Shown: piece by piece, positions 1-8,316 of the stretch
Numbering within the stretch: the first letter of the stretch is position 1
How the letters are laid out: every line of letters begins with the position of its first letter
NCBI RefSeq assembly: GCF_014495685.1
Contig: NZ_JACTVI010000031.1
Coordinates: forward strand, 19,755-83,754
Direction: 5' to 3'
Length of the DNA stretch: 64,000 nt
Source: Streptomyces sp. TRM68367
GTDB lineage: Bacteria; Actinomycetota; Actinomycetes; Streptomycetales; Streptomycetaceae
Position numbers and translations under genes: made by a program
The notes under the pieces: generated by a model
Seen by the model: only the letters and a program-made list of their open reading frames with translations
Told to the model about the DNA's origin: nothing
Database searches by the model: none

Positions 1-102
1 AGCGAGCGGGTGCCGCTCGGCGGGGCCGCGAGCGCCGTGCAGAAGGTGGCGGACGGTCTGAGCACCGGCCGGATCGCCGTCGTGATGGAGGGGGCAACAT
101 GA
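1..102 (+). CDS. C-terminal end of a probable quinone oxidoreductase-type (MDR) protein, partial
   Basis: The first frame is open from the window edge to a TGA at 100-102 and encodes 33 residues. The run from residue 5 (PLGGAASAVQKVADGLSTGR) and the ending with IAVVM resemble the last helix and strand of zinc-type or quinone-oxidoreductase-like medium-chain dehydrogenases, where the cofactor domain ends in a 'G+iVl' strand. The stop overlaps the ATG of the next gene (ATGA), so it belongs to the same operon as the two acyl-CoA dehydrogenases. Only the tail is visible, so the substrate cannot be stated. Confidence 0.6.
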   Translation, partial: SERVPLGGAASAVQKVADGLSTGRIAVVMEGAT

Positions 103-1280
103 CCGACGCCGAAGAACTGCGCCGCCGCACGCGGGGGTTGCTGGCGGACCATCCGCCCGCGACCACGGACCGCCCGGACTTCCTCAAGGCCCGCTTCAAC
201 GCCGGACTCGCCTGGGTGCACTACCCCGAGGGCCTCGGCGGACTCGGTGCGCCCCGCTCCCTCCAAGCCGTCGTGGACGCCGAGTTGGAGGCCGCCGGCG
301 CTCCCGACAACGACCCGCGGCGCATCGGTATCGGGCTGGGAATGGCCGCGCCGACCATCCTCCGTTACGGCACCGAGGAGCAGCAGCGGCGGTACCTGAG
401 GCCGCTGTGGACAGGCGAGGAGGTCTGGTGTCAGCTGTTCAGCGAGCCCGGCGCCGGATCCGACCTGGCCGCCCTCGGCACGCGGGCCGTTCGGGAAGGC
501 GACGGCTGGGTGGTCAACGGGCAGAAGGTGTGGACGTCCAGCGCGCACGTGGCCCGCTGGGCGATCCTCATCGCCCGCACCGACCCGGACGTGCCCAAGC
601 ACCAGGGCATCACGTACTTCGTCTGCGACATGACCGACCCCGGCGTCGAGGTGCGGCCGCTGCGCCAGATCACCGGCGAGGCCGAGTTCAACGAGGTGTT
701 CCTGACCGACGTCCGCATCCCGGACTCGCGGCGCCTCGGTGAGGTCGGCGACGGCTGGCGGGTCGCGCAGACGACCCTGATGAACGAGCGCGTCTCCATC
801 GGCGGCATGCGTATCCCGCGCGAGGGCGGCATGATCGGCCCGGCCGCCAGGACCTGGCGCGAACGCCCCGACCTGCGCACCCACGACCTGTACCAGCGGC
901 TGCTGAAACTCTGGGTGGAGGCCGAGGTCGCCCGCCTCACCGGCGAACGGCTGCGCCAGCAGCTCGTCGCCGGCCACCCCGGCCCTGAAGGCTCCGGCTT
1001 GAAGCTCGCCTTCGCCCGCCTCAACCAGGAGATCAGCGGCCTGGAGGTGGAACTCCTCGGCGAAGAGGGCATGTTGTACGACGACTGGACCATGCACCGC
1101 CCGGAGCTGGTCGACTTCACCGGCCGCGACGCCGGGTACCGCTATCTGCGTTCCAAGGGCAACAGCATCGAGGGCGGGACCAGCGAGGTCCTGCTGAACA
1201 TCGTCGCCGAGCGCGTCCTGGGTCTGCCCGCCGAGCCGCGCACCGACAAGGACGTCGCCTGGAAGGACCTCGCCCGATGA
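99..1280 (+). CDS. Acyl-CoA dehydrogenase family protein (subunit 1)
   Basis: A 393-residue flavoprotein expected to introduce an alpha,beta double bond into an acyl-CoA in the cytoplasm. The acyl-CoA dehydrogenase signature WCQLFSEPGAGSD lies at about residues 110-122, and a GGTSEVLLNIVAERVLG segment near the C terminus is the usual FAD/CoA-contacting helix. Length is normal for the family. The ATG overlaps the stop of the upstream gene and its own stop overlaps the next ATG, so translation is coupled. Being followed at once by a second, more divergent acyl-CoA dehydrogenase is the arrangement of actinobacterial heterotetrameric enzymes such as the ChsE/FadE pairs of steroid side-chain breakdown. 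The actual substrate is unknown. Confidence 0.93.
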   Translation: MTDAEELRRRTRGLLADHPPATTDRPDFLKARFNAGLAWVHYPEGLGGLGAPRSLQAVVDAELEAAGAPDNDPRRIGIGLGMAAPTILRYGTEEQQRRYLRPLWTGEEVWCQLFSEPGAGSDLAALGTRAVREGDGWVVNGQKVWTSSAHVARWAILIARTDPDVPKHQGITYFVCDMTDPGVEVRPLRQITGEAEFNEVFLTDVRIPDSRRLGEVGDGWRVAQTTLMNERVSIGGMRIPREGGMIGPAARTWRERPDLRTHDLYQRLLKLWVEAEVARLTGERLRQQLVAGHPGPEGSGLKLAFARLNQEISGLEVELLGEEGMLYDDWTMHRPELVDFTGRDAGYRYLRSKGNSIEGGTSEVLLNIVAERVLGLPAEPRTDKDVAWKDLAR

Positions 1281-2380
1281 GCACACAGCCCGACCTGCTG
1301 TACTCGGAGGAGGAAGAGGCGCTCCGCTCCGCCGTCCGGGACCTGCTCACCGACCACTGCGACGCGGCGGGCGTGATCGCCCGCACCGAGTCCGACGCCC
1401 CGCACGACCTGTCGCTGTGGAAGGCGCTCGCCGACGGGATGGGCCTCGCGGGCCTGCTGGTGCCCGAGGAACGGGGCGGCCAGGGGGCCACGCACCGCGA
1501 AGCCGCCGTGGTCCTGGAGGAGTTGGGGCGGGCCGTCGCCCCCGTGCCGTATCTCACCAGCGCCGTCGTCGCCACCGAGGCGCTGCTGGCGTGCGAGGCC
1601 GAAGAGGGCCTGCTCGCCGACCTGGCGTCCGCACGGCGGATCGGCGCCCTCGCCGTCGCGCTGAACGTGGCTCCGGGCAGCGCGTACAAGGTCGTACGGC
1701 ATGAAGGCGGCGCCCTGCACGGTGAGCTGACCGGCATCGCGGACGCGGCCGTCGCCGACGTGCTGCTGGTGCCCGCGGACGACGGCGGGCTGTACGCGGT
1801 AGTCACCTCGGACGCAGCCGCCGTGACCGTCACCCCGCAGGTGTCCCTGGACCTGACCCGGCCGGTGGCGACCGTGACGCTGGACGCCGCGCCCGGCCTC
1901 CTGCTGGGCGATGCCGAGCCCGCCGTACGACGCGCCCTGCGCGCCGGGGCCGGTCTGCTGGTCTCCGAGCAACTCGGCGTCGCCGACTGGGCGCTGACCG
2001 AGACGGTCCGCTATCTGAAGGACCGCAAGCAGTTCAACCGGCCCGTCGGCGGCTTCCAGGCGCTCAAGCACCGTCTCGCCCAGCTGTGGCTGGAGGTCGT
2101 CAACCTGCGCGCCGCCGCCCGTAACGCGGCCGACGCGCTGGCGACCGGCGAGTACGGCGACGAGGGGGCCGTGGCGGTCGCCGTCGCGCAGGCGTACGCG
2201 GCGCCCGTCGCCGTGCACGCCGCCGAGGAAGCGCTGCAACTGCACGGCGGCATCGGCATGACCTGGGAGCACCCGGTCCATCTCTGCCTGAAGCGGGCCA
2301 AGGCCGACTCGATCGCGTACGGCACGGCGGGCGCCCACCGCGCCGCCCTGGCCGAACTGGTCGACCTGCACGCCCCCTGA
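1277..2380 (+). CDS. Acyl-CoA dehydrogenase family protein (subunit 2)
   Basis: A 367-residue acyl-CoA dehydrogenase-fold protein starting four bases inside the previous gene. It has the all-alpha N-terminal domain (SEEEEALRSAVRDLL at residues 10-24), the middle beta domain with VPEERGGQGATH near residue 58, and the C-terminal helical domain with LQLHGGIGMTWEHPVHL near residue 330. The mid-domain signature CxxxxEPGAGSD of subunit 1 is not seen, so this may be the partner that completes a heteromer rather than an independent enzyme; this is inference from the family. It is the last gene of the operon: a hairpin with a T run follows 27 bases later. Confidence 0.92.
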   Translation: MSTQPDLLYSEEEEALRSAVRDLLTDHCDAAGVIARTESDAPHDLSLWKALADGMGLAGLLVPEERGGQGATHREAAVVLEELGRAVAPVPYLTSAVVATEALLACEAEEGLLADLASARRIGALAVALNVAPGSAYKVVRHEGGALHGELTGIADAAVADVLLVPADDGGLYAVVTSDAAAVTVTPQVSLDLTRPVATVTLDAAPGLLLGDAEPAVRRALRAGAGLLVSEQLGVADWALTETVRYLKDRKQFNRPVGGFQALKHRLAQLWLEVVNLRAAARNAADALATGEYGDEGAVAVAVAQAYAAPVAVHAAEEALQLHGGIGMTWEHPVHLCLKRAKADSIAYGTAGAHRAALAELVDLHAP

Positions 2381-2406
2381 CGTACACCTGGTTGACGACC
2401 GCGAGA

Positions 2407-2434
2407 AGCCCGCCCCACCTGGGGCGGGCTTTTT
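2407..2434 (+). terminator. Rho-independent terminator after the acyl-CoA dehydrogenase pair
   Basis: A perfect 10-bp GC-rich stem (agcccgcccc at 2407-2416 and ggggcgggct at 2421-2430) with an ACCT loop, followed by five T residues. It lies 27 bases after the stop of the second acyl-CoA dehydrogenase and before the next gene's leader, so it should end the operon. Confidence 0.92.
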
Positions 2435-2601
2435 CGTGCCCCTCCCGGGGAGGCGGTGAACACCCGACGGCAGTCCAGCCAACTCCTGCCACGCAACGCC
2501 TCTTTGACGGCCGGGGACCGCATACTCTCCCCCAGTCTCGACTTCGCTCGACCGGGTGGTACCCCATCCGGTCCCACACGGCACTCCCCGGGAGGCAGCG
2601 C

Positions 2602-3465
2602 ATGGCCCTCACCACCCGTCGCAGAGCCCTCACCACCCTCGGCGCCGCCCTCGCGGGCACCGTCGCCCTGCCCGCCACGCGCGCGCTGGCGGGCGAACAA
2701 CGGCACTGGCCACGCCCGTTGTGGCGCGCCCACGCCCACAACGACTACGAGCACCCGCGGCCCCTCCTCGACGCCCTCGACCACCGCTTCGGCAGCGTCG
2801 AGGCCGACATCTACCTGGTCGGCGACCAGCTCCTCGTCGCCCACGACCCGGAGGACCTCGACCCCACCCGCACCCTTGAGTCCCTCTACCTCGACCCGCT
2901 AGCCGCCCGCGTCCGGGCGGGCCACGGCTCCGTGTACCGCGGTCACCGGGGATCCCTGCAACTCCTCGTCGACATCAAGACCGAGGGCTCCTCGACGTAC
3001 CTCGAACTCGACCGGCACCTGGCGCGCTACCGGCACCTGTTCACGACGTACGCCCACGGCCGGGTGTTCCCCGGCCCGGTCACCGCGGTGATCTCCGGCG
3101 ACCGCGCCGCCCGGAAGCCCATGGCGGCACAGCGCGTCCGCCGCGCCTTCTACGACGGCCGCCTCGCCGACCTCGGCAGCTCCGCACCGGCCTCCTTCAT
3201 CCCGCTGGTCAGCGACAACTGGACGCTCAACTTCACCTGGCAGGGCATCGGCGCCTTCCCCGACGCCGAGCGGCGCAAGCTGCACGGCATCGTGCGGGCG
3301 GCGCACGCGCACGGGCAGAAGGTGCGGTTCTGGGCCACGCCCGACACGGCGGGCGCCGCCCGGGACGCGCTGTGGACCGAGCTGCTCGCGGCGGGCGTCG
3401 ACTACCTCAACACCGACGACCTCGCCGGCCTGGAGGCCTTCCTCGACGCCCACGGCGCGGCCTAG
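2602..3465 (+). CDS. Secreted PI-PLC / glycerophosphodiester phosphodiesterase-like protein
   Basis: A 287-residue protein of the PI-specific phospholipase C / GDPD superfamily. The start at 2602 is chosen because GGAGGCAG lies 5-11 bases upstream; the frame is open further upstream but there runs through the terminator. The N terminus has RR followed by a hydrophobic stretch to ATRALA near residue 30, consistent with export. HAHNDYEHPRPLLDAL at about residues 41-56 and SVEADIYLVGDQLLVAHD just after carry the His and Glu/Asp residues expected for the TIM-barrel active site; DYLNTDD near the C terminus closes the barrel. Substrate is probably a phosphodiester lipid head group or related compound; not more precise from sequence. 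Confidence 0.85.
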   Translation: MALTTRRRALTTLGAALAGTVALPATRALAGEQRHWPRPLWRAHAHNDYEHPRPLLDALDHRFGSVEADIYLVGDQLLVAHDPEDLDPTRTLESLYLDPLAARVRAGHGSVYRGHRGSLQLLVDIKTEGSSTYLELDRHLARYRHLFTTYAHGRVFPGPVTAVISGDRAARKPMAAQRVRRAFYDGRLADLGSSAPASFIPLVSDNWTLNFTWQGIGAFPDAERRKLHGIVRAAHAHGQKVRFWATPDTAGAARDALWTELLAAGVDYLNTDDLAGLEAFLDAHGAA

Positions 3466-3610
3466 CACCACCGAACGGCACCGCCGGAAGCGGCGTCGAC
3501 ACCACACGTTCGGCGGACAGGCCAGCCGCACGGACGAACCCTCCGCTACGCCACACTTGCGGCCGAACGCCGTGAACCCTGACAAGGCGGCGTGGCGGAG
3601 GAGGTTGACG

Positions 3611-3805
3611 ATGGCCGTTTCCATTTCTGTGGTGCTGTTGCTCGCGATCCTGGCGGTGATCTTCGTGCGCAACGGCGGGCTGAAGGTCTCCCACGCGCTG
3701 GTGTGCCTGCTACTCGGGTTCTACCTGGCCAGCACGAACGTCGCCCCGACCATCCACAGCGGCCTCACGGCCACCGCGGACATCGTCAGCAGCCTCAGAC
3801 CGTGA
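3611..3805 (+). CDS. Small two-helix membrane protein of unknown function
   Basis: A 64-residue protein preceded by the strong ribosome binding site GGAGGAGGTTGACG directly before the ATG, which decides the start over an upstream in-frame ATG at 3557. Two hydrophobic segments (about residues 3-18 and 26-42) flank a short polar turn (RNGGLKVSH), and a hydroxyl-rich tail follows. No enzymatic motif is visible. It sits alone between a phosphodiesterase-like gene and a convergent secreted glycosidase gene. Similar small membrane proteins are common in streptomycetes, but no function is assigned. Confidence 0.7.
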   Translation: MAVSISVVLLLAILAVIFVRNGGLKVSHALVCLLLGFYLASTNVAPTIHSGLTATADIVSSLRP

Positions 3806-3806
3806 G

Positions 3807-5054
3807 TCACGGCGCCGCGAACACCCCGATGCCGTTGGGTACGGGGCGTTCCGCGCCGCCGCTGGGATGGTTGCGCACGGACACTGCGGCCGCGCCCGGC
3901 GCGCGGGCCACCAGCGTCGACGACCCGCCGCCGTCCAGGCTGAAGGCGTCCACGGAGCCCAGCGTCCGCATGACGTCGGCCACTTCGGCGATCGTCAGAC
4001 CGGTGCGGTACGGGGGTGCGCCGTCGAGTGCGAGCAGCACCAGGCGCCGCCCGCCGTCCGCGATGCCGGCGGCGGTGCGCACCGCCGAGGTCACGCCGTC
4101 CAGGCCGGGCAGCGGCTGCCCGCCCCTGAGCACCGGGTAGCCGCCGACGACGAACTCGTACGCCACCCGGGACGCGGCCGCCAGAGCGTGCCGCACCTCG
4201 ACGGCCTCGCCGACGGCGAACTTCCGCAGCTGCTGGGCGCCCGCCTCGCGGCCGACCAGTACGGTCGTCCCCGGCGCGACGGGTCCGCTGCCCGGGGTGT
4301 CGGCGGCCGAGGCCACCCGGCCGTGGCGGACCGTCACCTCGTAGGTGTCCGTGCTGCACGGAGCGGCCCGGTCGGTGTCCGTGCCGCACACGGCGCGCAG
4401 CCGCGACACGCTGCCCCACTGCGAGGTGAACGCCCCGATCGAGCCGACCGGCAGCGCGTACTGGTTGAGTCCGCGCAGCGGCAGCTCGCCGGCGGGCGTG
4501 CGGATCGAGCCGTCGAGGACCACGCGGTCCAGCCGGGCCAGCCGGTCCGTCCCCACGCCGATCACGTCCTCGGTGGTCGTGCCGGGCGGCAGCGCGGGCC
4601 CGAAGCGCTGCCCGTCCGGCACCGCCGCCTTGAGCGCCCGGCCCTGCGCGATCGCCGGTCCAACGCTCGCGCCGGTCGCCTCGACGCCCGGATGCTGGGT
4701 CTCGGTGATGTTGAAGAAGTCACCGTTGACGCCCGCGACGGCACCCTGTGCGTCGGCCAGCCGCGACACCGTGGCCCGCGCGGCGACCGCCCCCGGGTAC
4801 AGCAGGCCGACGCGGACGTGCGGGTCGCTCAGGTCGACGCTCAGCACGTGGGCGTGCGTCACACCTTTCGACGCCCGGATGTCGAACTGCTCGTACGTCA
4901 CGCCGGGTGCGATCCGGCCGGCGCCGTTCGGCGCGGCGCCGGCCGGGGCCGCGCCCAGCAGGGCCGCCCCGGCCAGTGCGGTGAGCGCCGCGAGAAACGC
5001 CCGTACGGATCTGCCGGTTCTGCCCGCTGCGCGCCGCTGCCGGTGACGTGTCAC
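3807..5054 (-). CDS. Secreted phosphodiester glycosidase family protein (NAGPA/DUF2233 type)
   Basis: A 415-residue exported protein. The N terminus has a basic region (RHRQRRAAGRTGR) and a hydrophobic core ending at AAPAGAAP near residue 40, a signal peptide. VAGVNGDFFNITETQ near residue 110 and FSLDGGGSSTLV near residue 370 are the two conserved blocks of the phosphodiester glycosidase (NAGPA-like) fold, which hydrolyses sugar-phosphodiester bonds in the known human enzyme. Translation starts with GTG after a GGGGGG stretch. It ends one base from the converging small membrane gene. Streptomyces proteins of this kind are often annotated as exopolysaccharide-related; that role is not proven here. 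Confidence 0.88.
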   Translation of the reverse strand: MTRHRQRRAAGRTGRSVRAFLAALTALAGAALLGAAPAGAAPNGAGRIAPGVTYEQFDIRASKGVTHAHVLSVDLSDPHVRVGLLYPGAVAARATVSRLADAQGAVAGVNGDFFNITETQHPGVEATGASVGPAIAQGRALKAAVPDGQRFGPALPPGTTTEDVIGVGTDRLARLDRVVLDGSIRTPAGELPLRGLNQYALPVGSIGAFTSQWGSVSRLRAVCGTDTDRAAPCSTDTYEVTVRHGRVASAADTPGSGPVAPGTTVLVGREAGAQQLRKFAVGEAVEVRHALAAASRVAYEFVVGGYPVLRGGQPLPGLDGVTSAVRTAAGIADGGRRLVLLALDGAPPYRTGLTIAEVADVMRTLGSVDAFSLDGGGSSTLVARAPGAAAVSVRNHPSGGAERPVPNGIGVFAAP

Positions 5055-5129
5055 GGTCCCCCCTGATGTCTCGTCAACTTCTCCTGGGCTCGCGAGAAGT
5101 GCACCAGACGACGGAGACCGTCGAGACGG

Positions 5130-5489
5130 CTAGGCGCCGACTACACGGGAACGGATGAGAAAACGCACCCCCTCGGGTGCCTCCAGCGAGAAACCGCTGC
5201 CGCGGCCGGGTACGACGTCCACGATCAGCCGGGTGTGGCTCCACACCTCGTACTGGCTGCGCGACATCCAGAACGTCACCGGCTCCTCGACGCCCTCGAC
5301 GTCGAGTTCCGCGAGCAGGACGTCCGAGTCGCCGGTGCGGAACTCGCCGGCCGGGTAGCACATGGGGGCACTGCCGTCGCAGCAGCCGCCGGACTGATGG
5401 AACATCAGCGGGCCGTGGGCCGCGCTCAGCCGGCGCAGCAGGCCGGCCGCCGCCGGGGTGAGCTCGACGCGGGGGTTCTCCTCGTACAT
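5130..5489 (-). CDS. DUF779 family protein
   Basis: A 119-residue protein with the DUF779 pattern: an alpha-helical start, HGPLMFHQSGGCCDGSAPMC (with the conserved CC pair and a further Cys), then WMSRSQYEVWSHTRLIVDV and GRGSGFSLEAPEGVRF. The cysteine cluster suggests metal or redox function, unproven in the family. The start is placed at the ATG of MYEENPRVEL because a GGGACGG element precedes it and family members begin here; an upstream in-frame extension of 34 codons looks non-coding. DUF779 genes often sit beside aldehyde dehydrogenase genes, but none is present here. Confidence 0.85.
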   Translation of the reverse strand: MYEENPRVELTPAAAGLLRRLSAAHGPLMFHQSGGCCDGSAPMCYPAGEFRTGDSDVLLAELDVEGVEEPVTFWMSRSQYEVWSHTRLIVDVVPGRGSGFSLEAPEGVRFLIRSRVVGA

Positions 5490-5623
5490 GCCGTCCGTCC
5501 CAGTGAGTGCCGCTGCGGTCACCGGCCCGTCGTCGGCCCGGTCACCGCCAGCACAGCACGGCGGAGGTTGCGAGAGGGTTGCGCCCCGCACGCTGCCCCG
5601 GTCGGTCGATCGGCACAGTCGGC

Positions 5624-6019
5624 TCAGCCGTCGAGGGCCGCGCCGCGCGACAGCACGGTCACGCGGTGGAAGTTGCAGCCGGCGTGCGGCACCGCGCCGG
5701 TCGCGGGCCAGGCCTGATGGGACTTCAGGGCGATGCTCACCAGGCTCATCAGCAGGGCGATGTCCGCTTCACAGTCGAGGTGGACGGTCACCCAGTGCGA
5801 TCCCGGGATCAGGTGGATCGCACTGGAGCCGACGAGGTCGTAGTGGAACCGCTGTATGGCCCGGCTGGTGAGGTGCAGGTCCACGTCACGGTCGGAGTGG
5901 AAGTGGACGATCTCGTCCCGGCCGGAGCTGAGCGCCCGCCCGATGCCGCAACTGGCCGGGGCTGCCGTCAGGTCGGGCCAGGCTTGCAGTTGCTCCCGGG
6001 CGCGCTGGGCCAGTGTCAT
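5624..6019 (-). CDS. Luciferase-domain (DUF5519-like) protein
   Basis: A 131-residue protein resembling the small streptomycete 'luciferase family' (DUF5519-like) proteins: an N-terminal helix (AQRAREQLQAWPDL), a GRALSSGRDEIVHFHSD segment, a beta-rich middle (IHLIPGSHWVTVHLDCEAD) and a conserved ALLMSLVSIALKSH helix. Despite the family name there is no evidence of light emission. It contains several cysteines. It is transcribed alone, leftward, and its start is near the edge of the decayed region that follows. Confidence 0.7.
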   Translation of the reverse strand: MTLAQRAREQLQAWPDLTAAPASCGIGRALSSGRDEIVHFHSDRDVDLHLTSRAIQRFHYDLVGSSAIHLIPGSHWVTVHLDCEADIALLMSLVSIALKSHQAWPATGAVPHAGCNFHRVTVLSRGAALDG

Positions 6020-6144
6020 GCCCTCATCGTCGCCCGCTCACTGCACCGCAACCGCAGGTTGAGGGATTCGTAACCGGGCTGTGAGGTGACGATCCGTCGG
6101 CAATCGATCACCCACGGCGGCCCCGGGAGCCGTCCGGGTGCGGC

Positions 6145-6272
6145 TCAGGACAGCGGCGCCGTGGAGCCCCTGATCACCACGCGGCAGGGCAGGGCCTCGA
6201 CGCCCGAGCGGCGGGTGCCGGTGAACGCGCTGAACAGGGCCTGCGCGGCGGTGCGGCCGACCTGTTCGCGTG
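6145..6272 (-). pseudogene. C-terminal remnant of a LacI-family regulator
   Basis: The minus strand from about 6272 down to a stop at 6145 reads REQVGRTAAQALFSAF then TGTRRSGVEALPCRVVIRGS and a short end. This is the characteristic end of LacI/GalR sugar-binding domains (dimer-interface helix, then a 'LPcrLViRgST' strand). Everything upstream, including the DNA-binding domain, is missing: at about 6270 the sequence switches to a solute-binding-protein fragment on the other strand. It is a truncated, non-functional gene. Confidence 0.75.
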
Positions 6273-6717
6273 AACGAGGACGGTACCGAGGCCCACCTCG
6301 ACTCCGCCACCGCGAAGCAGGTCTACGACACCTACCGCGGCTGGGTGAACGACGACATCGTGGCCCCCGGCGCACGTGACGAGACGGGCACGACCTGGAC
6401 CGGCGTCTTCCCCAAGGGCAAGGTCGGCGTCATGCCGATGCCGTCGACCACGCTGGGCCTGATGCCCAAGAACCTCGACCTCGGCGTCGCGCCCATCCCG
6501 GGCCCCGACGGCGGCAAGTCGACCTTCGTCGGCGGCGACGCCATCGGCATCTCCGCCACCAGCGAGTCGGCCGACCAGGCCTGGAACTTCCTCGCCTGGT
6601 CCCTGGACGAGAAGGCACAGGTCGACGTGGTCGCCGCGCACAAGGACGTGGTGGCGCGCACCGAACTCGCGTCCAACAAGCACTCCAAGGCCGACCCGCG
6701 GCTGGTGACCATCAGCG
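6270..6717 (+). pseudogene. Internal fragment of a sugar ABC solute-binding protein
   Basis: About 148 codons read NEDGTEAHLDSATAKQVYDT, then GVFPKGKVGVMPMPSTTLG, an IPGPDGGKSTFVGGDAIGIS block and AWNFLAWSLDEKAQVD. This is the second half of a family 1 (MalE-type) solute-binding protein, including the tract before the C-terminal helices. It has no start, no signal peptide and no N-terminal lobe, and it passes without a stop into a glycosidase fragment at about 6717. The frame stays open through the joint, so a chimeric protein could be predicted, but it would make no functional sense. Confidence 0.75.
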
Positions 6718-7455
6718 CGCCCGTCTCGCTGCTCGCGGCGGTCGTACGGCAGTGGGAGGCCACGGTCGCCCGGCGGACGTATCTGACCGGCGGCATGGGC
6801 TCGCACCACCGGGACGAGTCCTTCGGCGACGACTTCGTGCTGCCGCCGGACCGCGCCTACTCCGAGACCTGCGCCGCCGTCGCGTCCGTGATGCTCAGCT
6901 GGCGGCTGCTGCTCGCCACCGGCGAGCCGCGCTTCGCCGACCTGGCCGAGCGGACCCTGTTCAACGTGGTCGCCACCTCCCCCTCGGAGGACGGCCGGGC
7001 CTTCTTCTACGCCAACACCCTGCACCGGCGCCACCGCGGCACCGTGCCCGCCCCGGACGCGCCGAGCCCGCGTGCCGAATCGAGTCTGCGCGCCCCGTGG
7101 TTCGAGGTGTCCTGCTGCCCGACCAACGTCGCGCGCACCCTGGCCCTCCTGCCCGGTTGTCTGGCGACTGAGGACAACGGTGGCCTGCAACTGCACCAGT
7201 ACGCCGGTGCAGAGATCACCACCTCCCTCGCCGCGCTGCGGGTTCGTACCGAGGGACGGGGCCGGTGGAACCGTGACCGTCGCCGGGGACCCCACCGCAC
7301 ACGGCGACACGCCGTGGCCGTACCAGCCGCTCGGACACCCGGCCGCGGAGGCCGCCACCGTCGGCATCGCCCTGGTGCCCTACTACTTCTGGGCGAACCG
7401 CGGGCCTTCGACGATGCGCGTGTGGCTTCCGACGGCAACACCCAAGGGGAGGTAG
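6718..7455 (+). pseudogene. GH127 beta-L-arabinofuranosidase fragment, frameshifted
   Basis: From about 6718 the frame reads RQWEATVARRTYLTGGMGSH, then DESFGDDFVLPPDRAYSETC and WFEVSCCPTNVARTLA: the core of GH127 (DUF1680) enzymes, with the paired cysteines that bind zinc in characterised members. At about 7235-7245 the reading frame is lost; the next frame continues with a GH127-like end (IALVPYYFWANRGPSTMRVW, stop at 7453-7455). The N-terminal third and part of the middle are missing. It is a decayed arabinan-side-chain hydrolase gene. Confidence 0.8.
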
Positions 7456-7457
7456 CC

Positions 7458-8066
7458 ATGCACGCACCGCGAAGACGCCACCGTCGGGGAACCGTGGCCG
7501 GAGCGCTCGCCCTGGCCTTGCTGGCCTCGCTGGCCGCCACCTGCCCGGCCGCCGCGGACAACTCGGCCATCGGCTACCCGGTCTACTCCGGATCCGCCCC
7601 CCCCGTGCCGGAACTGCCCGCCGGTTTCGCCCCGCACCGCACCCTGCGCGCCCAGTACGAGGCCGACCGCAGGGCCGGGGACGGTACCGACTTCTGGATG
7701 GACCGCATGCTGGCCCGCAAGGGTGAGGACCCGGCAGGCGACTGGCTGTTCACCCGGGGCCGGGCGGTGTTCATGAAGGAACACGACCCCGCGCGGCTCG
7801 GCTTCGCCGGCCAGGTCGCGTACTGGAGAGCATCGACAACCGCTCCGCCTACACGCTCACCCTGGCCGTGAACGGCGAGAACCTCACCCTCCGGGAGGAC
7901 ACCAGCGCCCGGACACAGACCCCCAGTCACTGGCGCAGCGAGTTCACCCACGAGGCCACCGGCCTGGAGGTGACCCAGACCAAGTTCATCACCGACGCGA
8001 ACGTCGCCTTGACGAACCTGGCCCTCACCAACACCGGTTCCGTATCCACCAGAGCGGGCGATCTCC
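7458..8066 (+). pseudogene. 5' part of a secreted glycoside hydrolase gene with a 1-bp deletion
   Basis: An ATG with the good ribosome binding site GGGGAGG starts a signal peptide (basic RRRHRR, hydrophobic ALALALLASLAATCPAAA) and a mature part containing DFWMDRMLARKGEDPAGDW. At 7826 the codons should read YWESIDN but one G is missing (tggagagc for tgggagagc). The downstream frame then continues correctly (SAYTLTLAVNGENLTLRED, TGLEVTQTKFITDANVALTN) to about 8055, where the similarity ends. The pattern resembles the N-terminal beta-sandwich domain of large secreted streptomycete hydrolases with an MGH1-like catalytic barrel. Confidence 0.7.
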
Positions 8067-8316
8067 TCGGTGACGAAGCCGAGTTGGAACCTCGCCCGGT
8101 ACGCGGAACAGAACGTGCGGGGCCAGCTGGAGCACTACGACCACGACGGCAACGGCCTGATCGAGTACGACTGGGGCGCCATGACCGGCAACGACGCCGA
8201 CGCGGTGTCCTTCGACTGGCGGCCCGGGAACCTCGACCGCGGAATCGGCGTACGTGTACGCAATGCCCTGGCGGCGGCCCGCGCGTACGAGCTGCTCGGC
8301 GAGACCGCGAAGGCCC
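8067..8316 (+). pseudogene. MGH1-like/trehalase-like (alpha/alpha)6-barrel fragment
   Basis: A new frame begins at about 8067 with KPSWNLARYAEQNVRGQLEH, DHDGNGLIEYDWGAMTGNDA and VSFDWRPGN, as in MGH1-like glycoside hydrolase domains (DGNGLIEYDWG is a typical turn of these barrels). Around 8236-8262 two small indels separate this from a piece whose best reading is SAYVYANALAAARAYELLGE, the next conserved helix. It is likely the remaining internal part of the gene that starts at 7458, after loss of several hundred codons at 8055-8067. Confidence 0.65.

Noticed and set aside
1142..2584. Long minus-strand frame opposite the second acyl-CoA dehydrogenase
   Set aside because: No domain, runs through the terminator, and the plus strand encodes a well-conserved enzyme.
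6270..7871. A single 533-codon gene
   Set aside because: The frame joins an SBP middle, a GH127 middle, a frameshifted tract and a new signal peptide; it is a chance read-through of pseudogene pieces.
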